29,942 nt of DNA. Source: Bacteroidales bacterium UBA5833 (lineage in GTDB: Bacteria; Bacteroidota; Bacteroidia; Bacteroidales; Lentimicrobiaceae). Numbering within the stretch: the stretch's first letter is position 1; each line of letters begins with the position of its first letter. Where the stretch lies: contig DJGZ01000088.1 in NCBI GenBank assembly GCA_002433025.1, forward strand, positions 1 to 29,942. Reading direction: 5' to 3'. Shown here piece after piece: positions 1 through 8,011 of this stretch. The translations under genes were made by a program, and so were the position numbers. Under the pieces are notes generated by a model. That model was not told where the DNA came from and did no database searches. It was given only the letters and a program-made list of their open reading frames with translations.

Positions 1-41
1 ACGTGTTAATTTCAGGGTTAGAGCTTAACCTTAACCTTTCC

Positions 42-821
42 TCAGTCCCCCATCCATTGTCTGAAATTAATGGCTTTCAGTCGGCTGACCATCAGGTCGC
101 CCGAAAAGGGCGGGTTCAGGCGCAGTTTCAGCCTGCCGCCGAAATGGTTCTCCACCCTGTCGACTGCCTTCGCGTTGAGCAGCAACTGCCGGTTGGCGCG
201 GTAAAACTCATCGGGATCAAGTTGTTCCTCAAGCGCATCCAGTGAAAAGTCGAGGATGTGCGTATGCTTGTTAAACGTAACCGCGGTGGTAATGCGGTTT
301 TCATTGTGGAAATACGCAATATCGGAAACCTCCAGCCTGATGTAGGCGTCGACTTTTGATACCAGGAAGCGCCGGCGGAATTTTTTCTGCCCTTTCCGGA
401 TGGCGTCGAGAATTTCCTGATAGTCGGGTATATAGTGCATGTCAGCAGTCAGGCCCGTGAAGTTTTCGAATTTGAGGATAGCATCTTCAAGCTCCTTTTC
501 CCTGAAGGGCTTGAGCAGGTAGTCGATGCTGTTTACCTTAAAGGCCTGAATGGCGTAATTGTCATAGGCTGTGGTAAATATAACCATGCTGCTGACTTCA
601 ACCTGTTCAAAAATGGCGAAGCAAAGTCCGTCGGCCAGTTGTATATCCATGAATATCAGGTCGGGTTGCGGATGTTGTTTCAGCCATTCCACGCTCCGTT
701 TTACACTCTCAAACGTGCCGGAAACCTTCCATCCGGGACGCAGTTTGCGGATCATGTCCTCAAGCAGCCTGAGGTTATAATCCTCATCCTCTATCAGGAG
801 TATGTTAACCGGTTTGTTCAT
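42..821 (-). CDS. LytTR-family two-component response regulator
   Basis: This is a 259-residue DNA-binding response regulator. An N-terminal receiver domain (about residues 5-122) shows the acidic pair E11/D12, the phospho-acceptor D59 in FMDIQ, T83/T84 and K104 in LLKPF. A C-terminal LytTR domain (about 150-257) has the typical YFHNENR and FYRANRQ motifs. Phosphorylation of D59 should control binding of the LytTR domain to promoter DNA. Its ATG overlaps the last codon of the upstream histidine kinase by 4 bp (818-821), so the two are translationally coupled. The pair lies just downstream of an RND efflux operon on the same strand, so regulation of that operon is plausible but is inference. 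No residue is missing and the length is normal for the family. Confidence 0.95.
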   Translation of the reverse strand: MNKPVNILLIEDEDYNLRLLEDMIRKLRPGWKVSGTFESVKRSVEWLKQHPQPDLIFMDIQLADGLCFAIFEQVEVSSMVIFTTAYDNYAIQAFKVNSIDYLLKPFREKELEDAILKFENFTGLTADMHYIPDYQEILDAIRKGQKKFRRRFLVSKVDAYIRLEVSDIAYFHNENRITTAVTFNKHTHILDFSLDALEEQLDPDEFYRANRQLLLNAKAVDRVENHFGGRLKLRLNPPFSGDLMVSRLKAINFRQWMGD

Positions 822-1870
822 AGCAAAGGGATTTCTACTTCAAAAATACCATCCTGCTGCCTGATTTCAACCGGAGGGCCCGTGAGCAGGGCGTATCGCT
901 GCTGCAGGTTAAGCAGTCCGGTTTTCCCTGACCAGGAAGCTTCTTTGAAATTGATGTTATTGGTCACGGTGACGCTGTTGTCGTTGCTTCTGATGACAAT
1001 ATGCAGCGGGGAGTCTTTCAGGGCGATGTTGTGCTTCAGGGCATTTTCGATCAGCAACTGAAGGGCGAGCGGCGGGATTTCCCGGTTGAGTGCGGCACGG
1101 CTGATATCCGTCTCCACCATCAGGGCGTTTCCCATGCGTTCCTTGTGTAATGCAATATAAGCTTCGATAAAACCGAGTTCCTCCGAAACTTTCACCGTGC
1201 TTTTATCCTTGCTCTGCAGCACGTAACGGTACACATCGGTAAAGTTCTGGGTAAACTGTATGGCAGATTCCGGTTCGTAGGTAATCATTGATTTCAGCAC
1301 ACTCAGGTTGTTGAAGAGAAAATGCGGGTTAAGCTGTGCCTGCAGCGAACTGTAATCACTGGCCAGTTTGAGGTTTTTCATCTCTTCGAGCTCCCTGATG
1401 GAATTGATCCATTGATCAATGATGCGCAGGGTGACTGATACGAGGATAAGGATAAAGGTAAAGATCAGTCCGAAAAGGATCATCATCTGCAAGATGGGAT
1501 TCGAAAAGAACAGGGGCTCATTCCCAGTAAGCACTACAGCCGTCAGCAGAGCTACCCCGAGCATCAGGCTGACTATGGCATGCAGGATAATCCGGAGGCT
1601 GATTTTCTCAGGAATCGGCAGATAGCGTTCAGCAATATGATCAAAAAGCACATTCCCTTCACTGATTATATTGAATACCAGGATAGTGCGTATATATTTC
1701 AGGAGCGTAACCTCTACCGGTCCGTCGCCGGCAAGGCGGGAAGCTAAAAACAGGAACAGCCAGCCGGTGGCGCTCACCAGCGCAATCCTGATCAATACGC
1801 TCTTAAGGGTATAATCCGACAGCCGGCTGATGAAATGCAGATTATGATTGTTCATGCTGTTTGATTTCAT
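818..1870 (-). CDS. LytS/YehU-type sensor histidine kinase
   Basis: This is a 350-residue membrane histidine kinase of the His_kinase (PF06580) type found with LytTR regulators. Hydrophobic segments lie at roughly residues 26-44, 58-75, 93-115 and 126-149, with almost no periplasmic sensor domain. A short coiled stretch then leads to the phospho-accepting motif LNPHFLFNNL with H183. The ATPase part has the N-box ENALKHN and a glycine motif GLLNLQQRY. It should autophosphorylate H183 and pass phosphate to D59 of the regulator encoded immediately downstream. The start at 1870 gives MKSNSMNNHN; a second ATG five codons later is also possible. The signal is unknown; sensing through the membrane segments is inferred from the lack of a large extracytoplasmic domain. 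Confidence 0.94.
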   Translation of the reverse strand: MKSNSMNNHNLHFISRLSDYTLKSVLIRIALVSATGWLFLFLASRLAGDGPVEVTLLKYIRTILVFNIISEGNVLFDHIAERYLPIPEKISLRIILHAIVSLMLGVALLTAVVLTGNEPLFFSNPILQMMILFGLIFTFILILVSVTLRIIDQWINSIRELEEMKNLKLASDYSSLQAQLNPHFLFNNLSVLKSMITYEPESAIQFTQNFTDVYRYVLQSKDKSTVKVSEELGFIEAYIALHKERMGNALMVETDISRAALNREIPPLALQLLIENALKHNIALKDSPLHIVIRSNDNSVTVTNNINFKEASWSGKTGLLNLQQRYALLTGPPVEIRQQDGIFEVEIPLL

Positions 1871-1977
1871 ACCTGCTCAAATTTAACCCTTTTTCATAAG
1901 GAAGCGGAATATTTGATTTTCCGTCAATCGGTAGATACCGGTGAAAGTATTATGATCCATATATCATCGGGCCGTTT

Positions 1978-3405
1978 TTATTCGGCATTGAGCTTGCCGG
2001 AAATTTTCAGCCAGGCAGTCTCTTTGATTTTGTAGTCCGAACGGGCGTCGATAAGCTCGCTGTGCGCTTGCTGCCATTGCGTTTGCGCGATCAGCAGGTC
2101 GCTCATCGTTCCCATGCCGACTTCATAATTGTCGCGGCTCACGCGCAGGTTTTCATTTGCCTGCTCCAGCGCTTCCTTGCTCATCCGGATCCGTTCCGAA
2201 GCCAGTACCAGGTTAAGCCTTGCCTGTTCTGCTTCGAGCATCATCAGTTGGTTATATTTGGTCAACTCCGTTTCCCTGATCTCTTTTTCAAGACGGGCGG
2301 CTTTTATCTTCTGCATCCCTTCACCCCAGTGAAAGAGGGGGATACTGACCGATGCCATCACGTTGAAACTGGTATTTTCAAAGCCGGTGCCGCTCAGTTC
2401 TATTCCGCCGATATGGTTGTATCCTGCCCTGATGCCTGCGGTCGGCAGAAATTCTGCCCTTTCCATACGGATCTGATGATCCTGCATGCCGATCTTTTTC
2501 AGCAGCAGCTGGTATTCCGGCCGGTTTTCCGGTCTGGCAGGTTCCGGATTCACGGTTGTCGGAGTTAAGCTTTCCGCATCCTGCAGGGTGTCGGTAACTA
2601 TGATCCGTGTGTCAAACGGCAAGCCGGTCACCCTGCACAGGTCCATGCGGCTGAGTTCCATACCCTGCTGTGCTTTTTGCAGGTTAAGCCGTGCATGGCT
2701 GAGTTCCACCTGCGCTTTCAGCAGGTCGTTCCGGCTGGCCATTCCTGTTGCATGACTGTTTTTTGCCCTTGTCACCAGCTCCTCAAGCATTTTTACAGCC
2801 TGGCCTGCAAGCATGGTTTTACTTCTTACTGATACAAACGTCCAATAGGCGCGGTCAGCCTCCTCCAGGGTATTTCCCAGTTGCAGGCGGGTGTTCTCTT
2901 CGGCCATTTCCACCCCCAGATCAGCCATCTGATTTCCTGCCCTTATCCTGCCGCCCGCATAAACAGGCTGTTCAAGACTGATGCCGGCAAGGTATGCGCC
3001 ATTCAGGCTGATTTCGAGGGGCAGCCAGGCATACATATTGAAAACGGGATTGCCGTCGGGGCCGATCACCGGCTGACCGGTCAGCGGATTGATCATGATG
3101 TTGGGCTCCAGTTGGCCGGTCAGTGGATTGGGGGTTTGCGTAGGCAGGAACATCTCCATTTTAAAATCCTTGTTCTGGTAGATGCCTGTACCTGAAACCG
3201 AAAGCGAAGGCAGGCGGAGTGTACGCGTGGCGGCTTGCATGCGGTTTGCTTTTTCGGTCTGCATGCCGGCAATTTTCAGGTCTTCGTTCTTCTCCAGGGC
3301 CATTTTACGGCATTGCTCCGGGCTGAGCTGCTGTTGCCCCATAGTTTGAAAGGCAATCGCAATTGTCAGTGTCAGAGAAATGAATATCTGTTTGTTCATG
3401 CGCAT
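1978..3405 (-). CDS. TolC-family outer-membrane efflux channel protein
   Basis: This 475-residue protein belongs to the TolC/OEP family, which forms a trimeric outer-membrane and periplasmic tunnel for efflux pumps. A signal peptide is visible (about residues 1-23, ending FQTMGQ). Two related halves follow with long amphipathic helices, for example the stretch after AEENTRLQLGN and the one around LASERIRMSKEALEQANENL. Motifs such as NRPEYQLL and PLFHWGEG are typical of the family. A proline- and glycine-rich insert near residues 90-125 (NPLTGQ occurs twice) is probably a surface-exposed loop. Its start overlaps the 3' end of the RND pump gene by 10 bp (3396-3405), which marks it as the third gene of a tripartite efflux operon. 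Confidence 0.94.
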   Translation of the reverse strand: MRMNKQIFISLTLTIAIAFQTMGQQQLSPEQCRKMALEKNEDLKIAGMQTEKANRMQAATRTLRLPSLSVSGTGIYQNKDFKMEMFLPTQTPNPLTGQLEPNIMINPLTGQPVIGPDGNPVFNMYAWLPLEISLNGAYLAGISLEQPVYAGGRIRAGNQMADLGVEMAEENTRLQLGNTLEEADRAYWTFVSVRSKTMLAGQAVKMLEELVTRAKNSHATGMASRNDLLKAQVELSHARLNLQKAQQGMELSRMDLCRVTGLPFDTRIIVTDTLQDAESLTPTTVNPEPARPENRPEYQLLLKKIGMQDHQIRMERAEFLPTAGIRAGYNHIGGIELSGTGFENTSFNVMASVSIPLFHWGEGMQKIKAARLEKEIRETELTKYNQLMMLEAEQARLNLVLASERIRMSKEALEQANENLRVSRDNYEVGMGTMSDLLIAQTQWQQAHSELIDARSDYKIKETAWLKISGKLNAE

Positions 3406-6400
3406 GTGTCGTTATTGTTATCAGGTGCTGAAACGGGTTTAACCCCGTAGAAAACGGCGTAAAGAATTGGTACAAAGAGCAGGGTGATAAGGGTGCCGAC
3501 AAGCAGTCCGCTGATGATGGCTACGGCCATACTGGCGTACATGGGGTCGGTGAGCAGGGGGAGCATGCCCAGGATGGTGGTGAGTGAAGCGAGGATCACC
3601 GGACGCGCGCGCGAGATGGTTGCATTGATCAGTGCCGGGTGCTTTTCAGTGCCGGCTGTAATCAGCCCTTCCGCTTCGTCGATCAGCACGATGGCGTTTT
3701 TAACGATCATCCCCATCAGCCCGAATGAGCCGATGATGGCCATAAATGTGAATGGCTGTCCCGCCAGGATCATGCCCGGAACAATGCCGATGAAAGCCAT
3801 GGGGATGCACAGGATCACGATCAGCGGTTTCCTGAAATCGTTGAACAGGAGGATCAGTGTAAGGATAATCAGCAAAATGGAGATGGGCAGAAACCTGAAG
3901 ATGTTTCTGAGCGCGTCTCCCTGAAGTTCGTGTTCGCCCACCCACTGCATCTGATAGCCCGCCGGCAGCGGGATGGCTTCTATCGCCTTTTTGCTGTATT
4001 GACGTGTTTCGGCGGGGCTGTGCCCGTCTTTTGGTTCACATTGCACCTGAATGGCCCTCCGCCCGTTCACCCTGTGCACAACAGGTTCCTGCCACGTCAG
4101 GTCAATGCCGTGTGTGACCGCGCTCAGCGGTACCGGGCTCACCAGCTCCCGGCTCAGTTCATCTATCGTTGTGATGCCTGTCATCAGTTCCCTGACCGTT
4201 TGCTCATTGATTCCTGAGATATCGGGCAGCATGCTCCAAACGGGGATTTCTTCAGGATTTTCAATGCGTGAACCATCGTTGTTGCGCAGCTTCAGCATGA
4301 TGTTTACCCGGGTCTGGTCTTCAAAGTAGCTGCCGATGGGCAAACCGTCGGTAGCTGCAAGGAGTGCATTGCTCACATCCTGCCTGCTTACGCCCGCCCT
4401 GGCGGCTGCCTGCGGGTTGTAACGGACAGTAAGGACTTCGCCCGGCGATTCCCAGTCATCATCGAGGGTGTACTGGTCAACATAAGGATTATCTCTGAAA
4501 ATATTCATGGCCTGCCGGCTGAGCTCCCTGAGCACGGCGGGATCGGGCCCGGAAAATTCGGCCTCCACCGTATGCGATGCCTTGATGGAAAGGTTATATT
4601 TCCGGATCCTCGTTCTTGCATCCGGGAAATTCCTGTGAAGATATTCCGAAAGCAGTGGTTTCATCCGGATCATGGTTTCGTAATCCTCAAAGTTCACGAT
4701 CAACTCCCCGTAGTTGTCACCAGCTTCGCCCAGCGGACGTACCAGACAATAGCGGGTGGGCGTCTGCCCGTGACTGGAAACCACCATTTTAACCTCATCG
4801 AGCGAATTAAGATGTTTCGTGATCCGGGCAAGGTCTTGCTGCACCTTCTGCGGGCTAGTCCCGGCCGGCATGCGGTACTCGATGTACGCCTGATTGTAGT
4901 TGAAGTCGGGGAAGAAAGTTTTTTTGATATTTCCGAAATTCAGGGCGGCAGCCAGCAAAAGCAGTGCAGATACAGCCAGTGTTAAGGTTTTGTAATGAAG
5001 CAGTTTGCATAATACCTTGCGCAGTGTGCGGTACGATTTTCCGGTAAAAAGCGCTTTTTCGCCGTTTTCAGCAGGTGGTTTCAGCATCAGGCCGGCAAAC
5101 AGCGGTACCTGGGTCATCGCCAGCAACCAGCTGATCAGCAATGAAATACAGAGGACTACGAACAGGTCGCGTGCATAGGTGCCTGCGGCATCCTGCGAAA
5201 GGTACACGGGCAGGAAAGCCGCTACTGCGATGAAAGTAGCGCCAAACAACGGCCAGGCTGTTTTTTTGGCCGGATCGGTGAGTGCTCCGGGGAGGGGAAT
5301 ACCTTTCTTAAAGTTCACCAGTATACCATCGAGCACCACAATGGCATTGTCAACCAGCATGCCCATAGCGACGATAAAAGCTCCCAGGGAGATGCGCTGA
5401 AGCGTTCCCCCGGCCGCCAGCAGGATGGGCAATGTTGCCATAATCGTAAGAATCAGTCCTGATCCTATGATAAATCCGCTTCTCAGCCCCATGGAAACCA
5501 TCAGCACCAGAATTACAATGGCTACCGATGCGATAAGGTTCAGCATAAATCCGTCGATGGACTTTTTTACCAGGTCGGGCTGAAAGAATACTTTTTCAAA
5601 ATTGTATCCTACAGGTATATTTTGCTGCAGTTCTGCCAGGCGCTTTTCCACCCTTTTACCCACTTGCACGATGTTTTCGCCCGATTCCATCGACAGGGAG
5701 ATGCCAATGGCTTTCTGATTGTTCAGGCGAAGGGTGTTTCGCAAAGGGTCGTTGTAAGTATCATTTACAGCAGCGATGTCGGAGAGTTTGAAGAGGTCGC
5801 CGTTGATGCCTTTGACCATGGTATTGGCTACGTCCTGAGTATGGGTTGTTATTCCTTCAACGCTGAGGTTGATCCGCTGATCGCCGGTTTGCATGGGCCC
5901 CGGGTAAACGGCGGATGTCCGGCTGTTTATTGCAGCCATCACCTGAAGGGGGTAAATGCCGAGTTTGCCCATTCCCGAAGGGGTGAAGACAATTTCGGTA
6001 ACAGGTTCCTGTTCGCCGTAAATCTCAACGCGCGCCACCCCTTCAACAGCCAGCATCTCCCGTTTGATAAAGCGGGCCATCCGGCTCATTTCGCTGTAGG
6101 AGAATCCTTCGGCCGTCATGGCATAAAAGATGCCGTATACATCACCGAAATCATCATAAATTACTGGCGGCTGAGCGCCTTCCGGTAATTCCGGAAGCAC
6201 TTCATTCATGCGGCGCCTCAGGTAATCCCAGCGCTGTTCAATCTCATCCTGGGGAACAGTAAGTTCAAGGGTAACGGCAACTATTGAAAGATTGGCCATG
6301 GATCTGGAACGTATGCTTTCCACATTGGCCAGTGTATTAAGTTGTTCCTCAATCACATTGGTTACCTGCATCTCCACTTCATGGGCCGATGCCCCGGGGT

Positions 6401-6554
6401 AAACCGTCACAATCTGGCTCTGCATCACCACCAGCTCGGGGTCTTCAAGTTTGCTGATGCTCCGGAAGGCCAGGATACCCCCGGCCAGCATGGCAAAGAA
6501 GATAAAATAGAATATCGCCTTCCGGCGAAATATATAATCGGTTATGTGCATCAT
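3396..6554 (-). CDS. RND-family efflux pump, inner-membrane permease
   Basis: This is a 1052-residue AcrB-like resistance-nodulation-division permease, full length for the family. It exchanges protons for substrate in the inner membrane and passes substrate into the TolC-like channel. The first membrane helix is near residues 12-30, followed by a porter domain (about 40-330), a helix bundle (about 335-500), a second porter domain (about 540-840) and the last helices (about 850-1040). In helix 4 the proton-relay motif reads LVDNAIVVLDG with D402 followed by N403; AcrB has two aspartates there (D407/D408). In helix 10 the matching lysine is present (K952 in MIVKNAIVLID). The start codon overlaps the adaptor gene stop by 4 bp. 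The substrate cannot be read from the sequence; drugs, bile-like compounds or organic molecules are all possible. Confidence 0.95.
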   Translation of the reverse strand: MMHITDYIFRRKAIFYFIFFAMLAGGILAFRSISKLEDPELVVMQSQIVTVYPGASAHEVEMQVTNVIEEQLNTLANVESIRSRSMANLSIVAVTLELTVPQDEIEQRWDYLRRRMNEVLPELPEGAQPPVIYDDFGDVYGIFYAMTAEGFSYSEMSRMARFIKREMLAVEGVARVEIYGEQEPVTEIVFTPSGMGKLGIYPLQVMAAINSRTSAVYPGPMQTGDQRINLSVEGITTHTQDVANTMVKGINGDLFKLSDIAAVNDTYNDPLRNTLRLNNQKAIGISLSMESGENIVQVGKRVEKRLAELQQNIPVGYNFEKVFFQPDLVKKSIDGFMLNLIASVAIVILVLMVSMGLRSGFIIGSGLILTIMATLPILLAAGGTLQRISLGAFIVAMGMLVDNAIVVLDGILVNFKKGIPLPGALTDPAKKTAWPLFGATFIAVAAFLPVYLSQDAAGTYARDLFVVLCISLLISWLLAMTQVPLFAGLMLKPPAENGEKALFTGKSYRTLRKVLCKLLHYKTLTLAVSALLLLAAALNFGNIKKTFFPDFNYNQAYIEYRMPAGTSPQKVQQDLARITKHLNSLDEVKMVVSSHGQTPTRYCLVRPLGEAGDNYGELIVNFEDYETMIRMKPLLSEYLHRNFPDARTRIRKYNLSIKASHTVEAEFSGPDPAVLRELSRQAMNIFRDNPYVDQYTLDDDWESPGEVLTVRYNPQAAARAGVSRQDVSNALLAATDGLPIGSYFEDQTRVNIMLKLRNNDGSRIENPEEIPVWSMLPDISGINEQTVRELMTGITTIDELSRELVSPVPLSAVTHGIDLTWQEPVVHRVNGRRAIQVQCEPKDGHSPAETRQYSKKAIEAIPLPAGYQMQWVGEHELQGDALRNIFRFLPISILLIILTLILLFNDFRKPLIVILCIPMAFIGIVPGMILAGQPFTFMAIIGSFGLMGMIVKNAIVLIDEAEGLITAGTEKHPALINATISRARPVILASLTTILGMLPLLTDPMYASMAVAIISGLLVGTLITLLFVPILYAVFYGVKPVSAPDNNNDTCA

Positions 6555-7621
6555 AACATTCCTCCGGCGTTGGTTTCGGAAACAGGTTCAACAGGAACAA
6601 CCTTCTGGTTTTCGCTGAGCAGGCTGACGCCAGCCACCACCACCTGTTCTCCCGGTTTCAGGCCGCTGCTGATGCTGATCCTGCCGTCGCCGGTCAGTTT
6701 ACCTGTGGAAACTATGCGGCTGGTCACGGTTTGCGTTCCGGGTTGGTAAATCCATACATAAGTTTTACCGTCGCGGTTGAACAAGGCGCTGAGAGAAACG
6801 CATAATTGTGATCCTTCGATGCTTTTTTGCTGAATTTTTACCTCGATATCCATTCCGGCGGCAAGTTTTGCGCGGGCTTCGGCATTCATGGCCAATTGAA
6901 GTTTATAAAGCTGATTATGGCTGGCTTTTTTACTGTAGCTGAGTAGCTTAAGCTTAAACTGATTTTCGGGAAGGTTTGGCTGTATGCCGGTAAATGAAAC
7001 AATTTCATCTCGCCGGAGATACAACGATGCCGGGATGTCTGTTTCCACCTGGAACTGTCCGGCGTCAAGCAGGGTTACCAGGGGAATTCCCGCATCGATA
7101 AGCTCATTCACGCTGAAGTTGATCTTTTGAATATACCCCTGTGAAGGCGCCAGTAAGCGGGTGTCGCTGAGCTGGTCTTTCGCATTTTTCAATTTGGCTG
7201 TAACCATGCGTTCTCCAGCGATCGCCTTGTCATAATCATTGCCGGTAACACTTTGGCGGTTGTGCAGTTCGGTAACCCGCCCGGCTTCAGCCTTCACCTG
7301 GTCGTATTGCGCCTGTGCCGCCTGCAGTTGTACCTCGTAGTCGCGCGGGTCGATGCGGGCTATCAGCTGACCGGCCCTCACATAATCTCCTTCCTTCACG
7401 GCAATCTGTGCAATCGGTCCGGCCACCCTGAATGCCAGGTTGATTTCGCCGCCTCCGGTAATGATTCCAGGAAATGATTTCTCAAGCAGGGAATCGGCCC
7501 GAACTACTGTTTCAATTTTTACGCTTCTGACGATTTCTTCCGGTTTTTGTGAAATGCCGCTGCATCCGGCCAGCAGCCCGGAGAGCAGGCAGAGTGATAC
7601 AATGCTTCTGATGGATGTCAT
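6551..7621 (-). CDS. RND efflux periplasmic adaptor lipoprotein (membrane-fusion protein)
   Basis: This is a 356-residue HlyD/AcrA-type adaptor that links the inner-membrane pump to the outer-membrane channel. A lipoprotein signal ends in LLAGC with the acylated cysteine at C20. The biotinyl-lipoyl-like half-motif ISQIAVKEGDYVRAGQ-type (here IAQIAVKEGDYVRAGQLIAR) is near residues 70-90, a short coiled-coil hairpin spans about 100-145 (AAQAQYDQVKAEAGRV), and the second lipoyl half and beta-barrel follow (LLAPSQGYIQKI). The membrane-proximal domain ends near residue 340 with VVVAGVSLLSENQKVV. It is the first gene of the operon adaptor-pump-channel, and its stop overlaps the pump start by 4 bp. 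A TAATTTTG box at 7651-7658 is a good candidate for its promoter. Confidence 0.94.
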   Translation of the reverse strand: MTSIRSIVSLCLLSGLLAGCSGISQKPEEIVRSVKIETVVRADSLLEKSFPGIITGGGEINLAFRVAGPIAQIAVKEGDYVRAGQLIARIDPRDYEVQLQAAQAQYDQVKAEAGRVTELHNRQSVTGNDYDKAIAGERMVTAKLKNAKDQLSDTRLLAPSQGYIQKINFSVNELIDAGIPLVTLLDAGQFQVETDIPASLYLRRDEIVSFTGIQPNLPENQFKLKLLSYSKKASHNQLYKLQLAMNAEARAKLAAGMDIEVKIQQKSIEGSQLCVSLSALFNRDGKTYVWIYQPGTQTVTSRIVSTGKLTGDGRISISSGLKPGEQVVVAGVSLLSENQKVVPVEPVSETNAGGML

Positions 7622-7650
7622 ATTTTTATGGTTGATTTACAATGAAAACA

Positions 7651-7658
7651 CAAAATTA
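7651..7658 (-). promoter_or_regulatory. Candidate Bacteroidota -7 promoter box of the efflux operon
   Basis: Read on the minus strand the sequence is TAATTTTG, an exact match to the TAnnTTTG -7 consensus of Bacteroidota sigma-ABfr promoters. It lies 29 bp upstream of the adaptor start codon, so the leader would be only about 20-25 nt. I could not find a convincing TTTG at the -33 distance, so this rests on the -7 box and position alone. Confidence 0.4.
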
Positions 7659-7851
7659 CCGCGGCTCCGGAGAAATGTTTTAAATAAAATTACTGAGATG
7701 CTGAAATCGGCGGTTGAAATGCAAAAAGGCCCGGCAGTTTTGATTCTCCGGGAAGTCGCTTTCAGGGGGAAAAGTATGTTGTGCTTAATGATTCTGATAA
7801 GGGTTGAGAAACAGGTGCAGGAATTTTCAGGGAAATTGTTGTAATTTGTTG

Positions 7852-7859
7852 TATATTTG
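7852..7859 (+). promoter_or_regulatory. Candidate -7 promoter box upstream of the BACON protein gene
   Basis: TATATTTG matches the TAnnTTTG consensus exactly. It sits in a T/G-rich stretch with several TTG triplets. Transcription would start near 7866 and leave a leader of about 145 nt before the ATG at 8012. No clear -33 TTTG at the usual spacing was found, so confidence is low. Confidence 0.3.
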
Positions 7860-8011
7860 ATCTTTCGGAATGAACCAGGGGCGATTTTCATCACAGGGCT
7901 GAACAATTTTATCCGCATGCCGTTCACTCACTGAGCAGTGGTCTGTCTTTTCTTTTACAAGGGTTACCCTGTCTTGCATATCCCTTTGTTTTAAATCAGG
8001 AGATTCAATAT

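Larger units (their letters stand above)
7622..8011. other. 390-bp divergent intergenic region with promoters for both flanking genes
   Basis: This gap separates the efflux operon (minus) from the secreted BACON protein (plus). It holds the minus-strand TAATTTTG box near 7651, a plus-strand TATATTTG box at 7852-7859, and a small palindrome AGGGTTACCCT at 7960-7970, about 40 bp before the plus-strand start codon. A minus-strand open frame of 96 codons at 7637-7927 has no recognisable features and low-complexity composition, so I treat it as chance. I see no RNA gene here. Confidence 0.5.

Noticed and set aside
16..36. Tandem TTAACC units and a GGTTA/TAACC pair after the response regulator gene
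   Set aside because: Only two TTAACC copies and a 5-bp stem without a T-run; too short to call a repeat array or a terminator.
7637..7927. Minus-strand open frame of 96 codons in the efflux/BACON intergenic region
   Set aside because: It overlaps the predicted promoters of both flanking genes, has no family pattern and looks like chance.
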